DNA of 55,765 nt from FEN-1250 sp038237245. Its GTDB lineage: Bacteria > Gemmatimonadota > Gemmatimonadetes > Gemmatimonadales > Gemmatimonadaceae. The stretch's first letter is position 1, and the number at the start of each line of letters is the position of its first letter. Below the pieces are notes generated by a model. It was not told the origin of the DNA and did no database searches. It saw only the letters and a program-made list of their open reading frames with translations. The stretch lies in assembly GCA_038237245.1 (NCBI GenBank), contig JBBRYY010000013.1, forward strand, positions 1-55,765. Reading direction: 5' to 3'. A program made the position numbers and the translations under genes. Below, piece after piece: positions 52,798 through 55,765 of the stretch.

Positions 52798-53843
52798 TAC
52801 ACAGGTTGGGGATTGTCGCGATTGCGTAAAGAGAGAGCGGATCGATTCTCGAGAATGTGTGGAAAGAATGTGCGCGACAGCAGCGCGAACACTTCCGGAT
52901 CCCGAAAGAATCGCGTGACACCGATAAGAAGATCGCCGTATAGCGCTTCCAGCTCCTTTGGGTCCTGCCGAAGCACATCGACGTACGCAGCAAAAGAGTC
53001 GATCTTGCGCAACGCCATGCGACGTCGAATTCGCCGCTCGATCGTACCGGTCTTGTACAAAGTGAAATCAACCGCGAAGCGGTGACGAAGCATGCTGCCG
53101 ATTGCCGACGCCCCGTCGTCGCGCCGTCCTTCGTGAGAAGTAGCACTCCCTGCATCCTCACCCTCGTTAGAGACGACAGCGTGTTCCGCCGAAGTCACCG
53201 AAGCATCCTCGGGTGAGGCGCGCTCGTGCCGCATGTAGGGGTGCCGCCCCAGTTGTGCGAGCTGCGTCCCGATCTCGCCTGCGGGCGCGACGACGTCCAC
53301 CGAACCAGTTGCGATGGCCGCGAGCGGCATTCCTGTGGAGCCTGCCGACCTTGGATCCTCGACGAACGTGATGCCTCCGGCGCGCCTGATATCCTGCACG
53401 CCAAGCGCGCCGTCCGATCCCGTTCCGGAGAGGATAACTCCGATCGTGCGGCTTCCGTGGACCTCGGCCAGAGATCGCAGAAACGCATCGATCGGGCGGG
53501 GTGGCCGGGAGCCGGCAGCGCGCGGCACCAGCTTCAGATGTCCATCGGCAAGCGTCATCTCGGTGTCCGGCGCGATGACGTAGGCGCAATCGACGGCGAC
53601 GCGCATGCCGTTGGCCGCTTGGTGTATGGGGACTTTCGTCCGTCGTCCGATCAACTCCGCAAGGATGCTCTCGTGCGTGGGACTGAGATGTTGCACGACG
53701 ACGTAGGCCAATCCCGTATGGGCCGGGATCTGCGAAAAGAGCTGCAACAGGGCCTCGAGCCCGCCAGCAGACGCACCAATTCCAACGACTGTTATCGGAG
53801 ATTCGCCAGCGACCTCTACCGGGTTGAGAGACTTCGTTGGCAC
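52797..53843 (-). CDS. CheB methylesterase plus CheR N-terminus, 5' part of the frameshifted fusion gene
   Basis: A 348-residue frame that ends prematurely inside CheR. Seen: CheB catalytic Ser25 in GIGASAGGLEAL, His52 in VVVQHLSPTHESI and Asp144 in ILSGTGSDGALG, so the methylesterase is intact; after a linker, the CheR N-terminal helical part (DFTLYKTGTIERRIRRRMAL, GDLLIGVTRFFRDPEVF). The frame then runs NRDNPQPV and stops at a TAG, while the next frame continues with VAWVAGCSTGEE; one base is missing at about 52800. GTG start with GGAGG 5 bases upstream. In such hybrids CheB and CheR adapt a coupled signalling kinase, not classic chemotaxis alone. Sequencing error is possible. Confidence 0.9.
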   Translation of the reverse strand: MPTKSLNPVEVAGESPITVVGIGASAGGLEALLQLFSQIPAHTGLAYVVVQHLSPTHESILAELIGRRTKVPIHQAANGMRVAVDCAYVIAPDTEMTLADGHLKLVPRAAGSRPPRPIDAFLRSLAEVHGSRTIGVILSGTGSDGALGVQDIRRAGGITFVEDPRSAGSTGMPLAAIATGSVDVVAPAGEIGTQLAQLGRHPYMRHERASPEDASVTSAEHAVVSNEGEDAGSATSHEGRRDDGASAIGSMLRHRFAVDFTLYKTGTIERRIRRRMALRKIDSFAAYVDVLRQDPKELEALYGDLLIGVTRFFRDPEVFALLSRTFFPHILENRSALSLRNRDNPQPV

Positions 53844-54543
53844 GACAACCTCCTAGACGTCGCGCATCAGAGCTCGCGCGACGTGTCGAATCGTACTGTG
53901 CGACTTGCTATTGTTTCGATCGCGATTCATCGATGTGGCTGAACTCCGCCACTACGGCGAAGGACGGGCGAGGTGTGGAATGCCGATTTACGACATCGGT
54001 CTCCCAACTTGGCGTATGCTATGCCCCGAAACAAGCGCATGTGTGCCGCCTCAGTCCTTGCTGCGAACGCGTCATTTAGCGGCGAAATCGAAGCATACCG
54101 CTTCCGAACGCGCTCGTCGCGTGACGGCTGTCACAGCTGTCGAAGATGAGTTTCCGGACCGCAACGTGATAGTACCGTTTCGCGGGCCACGCTCATCACT
54201 TCCTCGGATTCCCGCGAGGGAGATCTGGCCGCGAATGATATTTGAGGGTGTGCGATGACTCGACTACCACCGCAGTGACGCCGACGCGACAACCTGCCGA
54301 GGCGCGCGTTCGAGAACGGACCCGCGACTCGCGAAACTATCTTGGTCTATCGTTCTGGCGCGAGTACGCTCTGAGAGCAGGACGTGCGCACGCGCGCGTA
54401 GCCTCACCAGGTACGACACGATGCATCCTGTGAACCTCCGCTCAGCACTACGTCCGCGACTGATTGCCGATTACCGTGCTCACGGTACGAACTCTGCGCT
54501 CAATTGTGGCGTTGCGGCCATTACTCGAGCTGGAGGAGGACAC
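53844..54543. other. Gene-poor region upstream of the CheB gene
   Basis: About 700 bases without a supportable gene. A plus-strand frame at 53905-54258 (117 residues) has no recognisable domain, start signal or conserved feature. The base composition is locally less GC-rich than the surroundings, and the GGAGG site of the minus-strand CheB gene is at its left edge. It probably holds the divergent promoters for CheB and for the gene at 54544, but no clear -35/-10 pair is seen. Confidence 0.4.
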
Positions 54544-54849
54544 ATGAGCACGAAAACCACATGGGAACCGCACACCGAGCACGGCACGCTTAGCAGCGAG
54601 GGCCGACACAAGCTGCCTGACAGCGCCTTCGCGTTTCCCAAGCAGCGCAAGGAACCGATCACCGATGCTTCGCACGTGAAAGCGGCGCTTGCCCGGTTCG
54701 ATCAGGTGGAGGGGACGTCGGACGCGGACAGGTACCAGGCGTTCGCGAACATCCAGAAGGCGGCCACGCACTACCAAATAAACGTCGAGGAAAAGAGTTG
54801 GCACGACCTCGGGAAGAAGCCGCACAGCAAGAACCCGGCGCACCATTGA
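54544..54849 (+). CDS. Small DUF6582-like protein
   Basis: A 101-residue hydrophilic protein. Seen: LPDSAFAFPKQRKEPITDAS followed by HVKAALARFDQVEGTSDADR, a pattern I know from the DUF6582 family, also found in actinobacteria and phage structural regions. No signal peptide; no enzyme motif. ATG at 54544 follows GGAGGAGG at 54532-54539 with good spacing. The frame is open 123 bases upstream but that part lacks similarity. A hairpin after the gene (54863-54894) probably ends its transcript. Function unknown. Confidence 0.75.
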   Translation: MSTKTTWEPHTEHGTLSSEGRHKLPDSAFAFPKQRKEPITDASHVKAALARFDQVEGTSDADRYQAFANIQKAATHYQINVEEKSWHDLGKKPHSKNPAHH

Positions 54850-54862
54850 TGCCGTCCGATGC

Positions 54863-54894
54863 GGGGCGGTGCGCCAGAAACATCGTGCCGCCCC
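54863..54894 (+). terminator. Hairpin after the DUF6582-like gene
   Basis: GGGGCGG (54863-54869) pairs with CCGCCCC (54888-54894), extended by four more pairs (two G-T wobbles) around a 10-base loop. It lies 13 bases after the stop codon. No T-run follows, so it is a candidate terminator only; it would also isolate the downstream kinase gene. Confidence 0.45.
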
Positions 54895-54995
54895 TGCAGG
54901 GGGTCAGCTCCCTGGCGAGTTCCTCACTCGCCGCCGTGCTCCGCCACCTGCATATTGAGGCATTCCACGGGCGGCCTCCTCGCACATATGAGACA

Positions 54996-55765
54996 GTGGC
55001 GCGATTCGGCAACGAGGATTGGCCTGAACTGAGCCGCCTACTCGACGAGGCGCTCGAGCTACCGGATGACGCTCGCGCCGCCTGGCTCGCGAGCCAGCGC
55101 GCGCGGAATCCGGCGATCGCCGCCGAGCTCGAAGCGCTGTTGAAGCACGAGTCCACCATGGACAGGGCCGATTTCCTCGGCGAGAGCCAATCGGCAAAGC
55201 TGTCTCGATGGTCGACGCTCGCCGGCCAAACGTTCGGCAGCTACGTCATTGAGAAACCGCTCGGGCAGGGCGGCATGGGCTCCGTGTGGCTCGCGAGTCG
55301 CAGCGACGGTCGATTCGAAGGCCGCGTCGCCATCAAGTTCCTGAGTCTCGCGGTGGCGGGGCCGGTGGGAGAGGAACGATTTCGTCGCGAAGGGACTGCG
55401 CTCGCGCGACTCACGCATCCCAACATCGCGCGACTGCTCGACGCCGGCATCAGCCCGGTCGGCCTGCCGTATCTCGTACTGGAATATGTCGAAGGTCAGC
55501 CGATCGACGGGTATTGCGATGCACGCAGACTTTCCATCGACGCGCGACTCCGACTCTTCACTCAGGTGCTCACCGCGGTCTCTCTCGCACACGCGAATTT
55601 CATCGTGCATCGCGATCTCAAGCCCGCAAACATCCTCGTGACCGCGGACGGCACGGTGAAGCTGCTGGACTTCGGGATCGCGAAGCTCCTCGAAGAGGGA
55701 GGGGAGATCGCCGAGCTCACCGCTGCACAGGGCGCCGTCTTTACCTACAAGTACGCGGCGCCGGA
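54996..55765 (+). CDS. Serine/threonine protein kinase (Pkn2-like), 5' part; runs off the window
   Basis: At least 256 residues of a Hanks-type kinase. Seen: N-terminal helical segment PELSRLLDEALELPDDARAA and AIAAELEALLKHEST, common in Gemmatimonadota/Acidobacteria kinases; then the kinase domain with G-loop GQGGMGSVWLA, catalytic Lys in VAIKFL, VHRDLKPANILV, DFGIAK and the start of the P+1 region YKYAAPE at the window end. GTG at 54996 is used because the hairpin at 54863-54894 lies upstream; ATG at 54849, overlapping the preceding stop, is in frame but adds an unlikely leader. The C-terminal part is outside the window. Confidence 0.88.
   Translation, partial: MARFGNEDWPELSRLLDEALELPDDARAAWLASQRARNPAIAAELEALLKHESTMDRADFLGESQSAKLSRWSTLAGQTFGSYVIEKPLGQGGMGSVWLASRSDGRFEGRVAIKFLSLAVAGPVGEERFRREGTALARLTHPNIARLLDAGISPVGLPYLVLEYVEGQPIDGYCDARRLSIDARLRLFTQVLTAVSLAHANFIVHRDLKPANILVTADGTVKLLDFGIAKLLEEGGEIAELTAAQGAVFTYKYAAP

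Noticed and set aside
53905..54258. 117-codon plus-strand frame in the gene-poor region
   Set aside because: No ribosome site, conserved domain or typical codon pattern; treated as non-coding.
43950..55765. Second copy of the tRNA 3' end as right attachment site
   Set aside because: Scanning by eye to the end of the window showed no direct repeat; the right boundary of any island may be lost or lie outside.
1..55765. CRISPR arrays, rRNA genes, origin-like repeats
   Set aside because: No regularly spaced direct repeats or rRNA-like sequence were seen on either strand.

Overview
The window is a GC-rich bacterial chromosome segment, densely coded on both strands, with GTG and TTG starts and many 1-8 bp gene overlaps. 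A tripartite RND pump with an outer-membrane channel and several lipoproteins with clear lipoboxes show a diderm. HemQ, a tricorn-like S41 protease, a Pkn-type Ser/Thr kinase with a short helical N-terminus, repeated cupredoxin lipoproteins and the transglutaminase/ATP-grasp operon suggest a soil bacterium of the Gemmatimonadota type. That placement is inference from gene content; there is no rRNA here to prove it. No CRISPR array or rRNA gene was seen. The only RNA gene is a tRNA-Pro(GGG).

Layout. 1-3.3 kb (minus): aldo/keto reductase, peroxiredoxin, DsbA-like protein and zinc alcohol dehydrogenase, a redox/detoxification group. 3.4-9.3 kb (plus): complete RND efflux operon. 9.4-10.6 kb: two cupredoxin lipoproteins. 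10.6-14.0 kb (minus): coupled operon of an exported barrel-like protein, DoxX, a LytS-type kinase and a LytTR regulator. 14.1-15.8 kb: DHA2 MFS pump, possibly behind an attenuator. 15.8-16.6 kb: exported tandem cupredoxin. 16.9-22.1 kb: five coupled genes (transglutaminase, transglutaminase, circularly permuted ATP-grasp, alpha-E protein, transglutaminase), followed by a tricorn-like protease and a FUSC transporter. 27.8-30.3 kb: CHASE3/PAS histidine kinase and a receiver-only regulator. 30.3-34.6 kb: membrane protein plus winged-helix regulator, uppS, methyltransferase, hemQ and an UPF0173 hydrolase. 34.6-37.9 kb: phosphoesterase, small conserved protein, YncE propeller, PepSY protein. 37.9-41.3 kb (minus): MacAB-like ABC exporter. 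41.5-43.8 kb: propeller-phosphoesterase fusion broken by a frameshift and apparent deletion.

43.9-49.6 kb looks like an acquired segment. Beside tRNA-Pro(GGG) lie a tyrosine-integrase C-terminal remnant and a frameshifted IS3-type orfA remnant. Next come a DoxX gene and a compact set: two transferases of the rSAM-associated families 1 and 2, an acyl-CoA-dehydrogenase-fold protein without the usual catalytic Glu, a leaderless PhnD-like binding protein, and a radical SAM enzyme with a TusA-like N-terminus lacking its Cys. This is the best candidate here for an undescribed pathway; its product cannot be read from sequence. 49.8-53.8 kb (minus) is a CheB-CheR-PAS-histidine kinase gene split by one missing base. 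The window ends with a DUF6582-like small protein and the start of a Ser/Thr kinase.

Most long open frames opposite real genes are GC-driven shadows and were left out.
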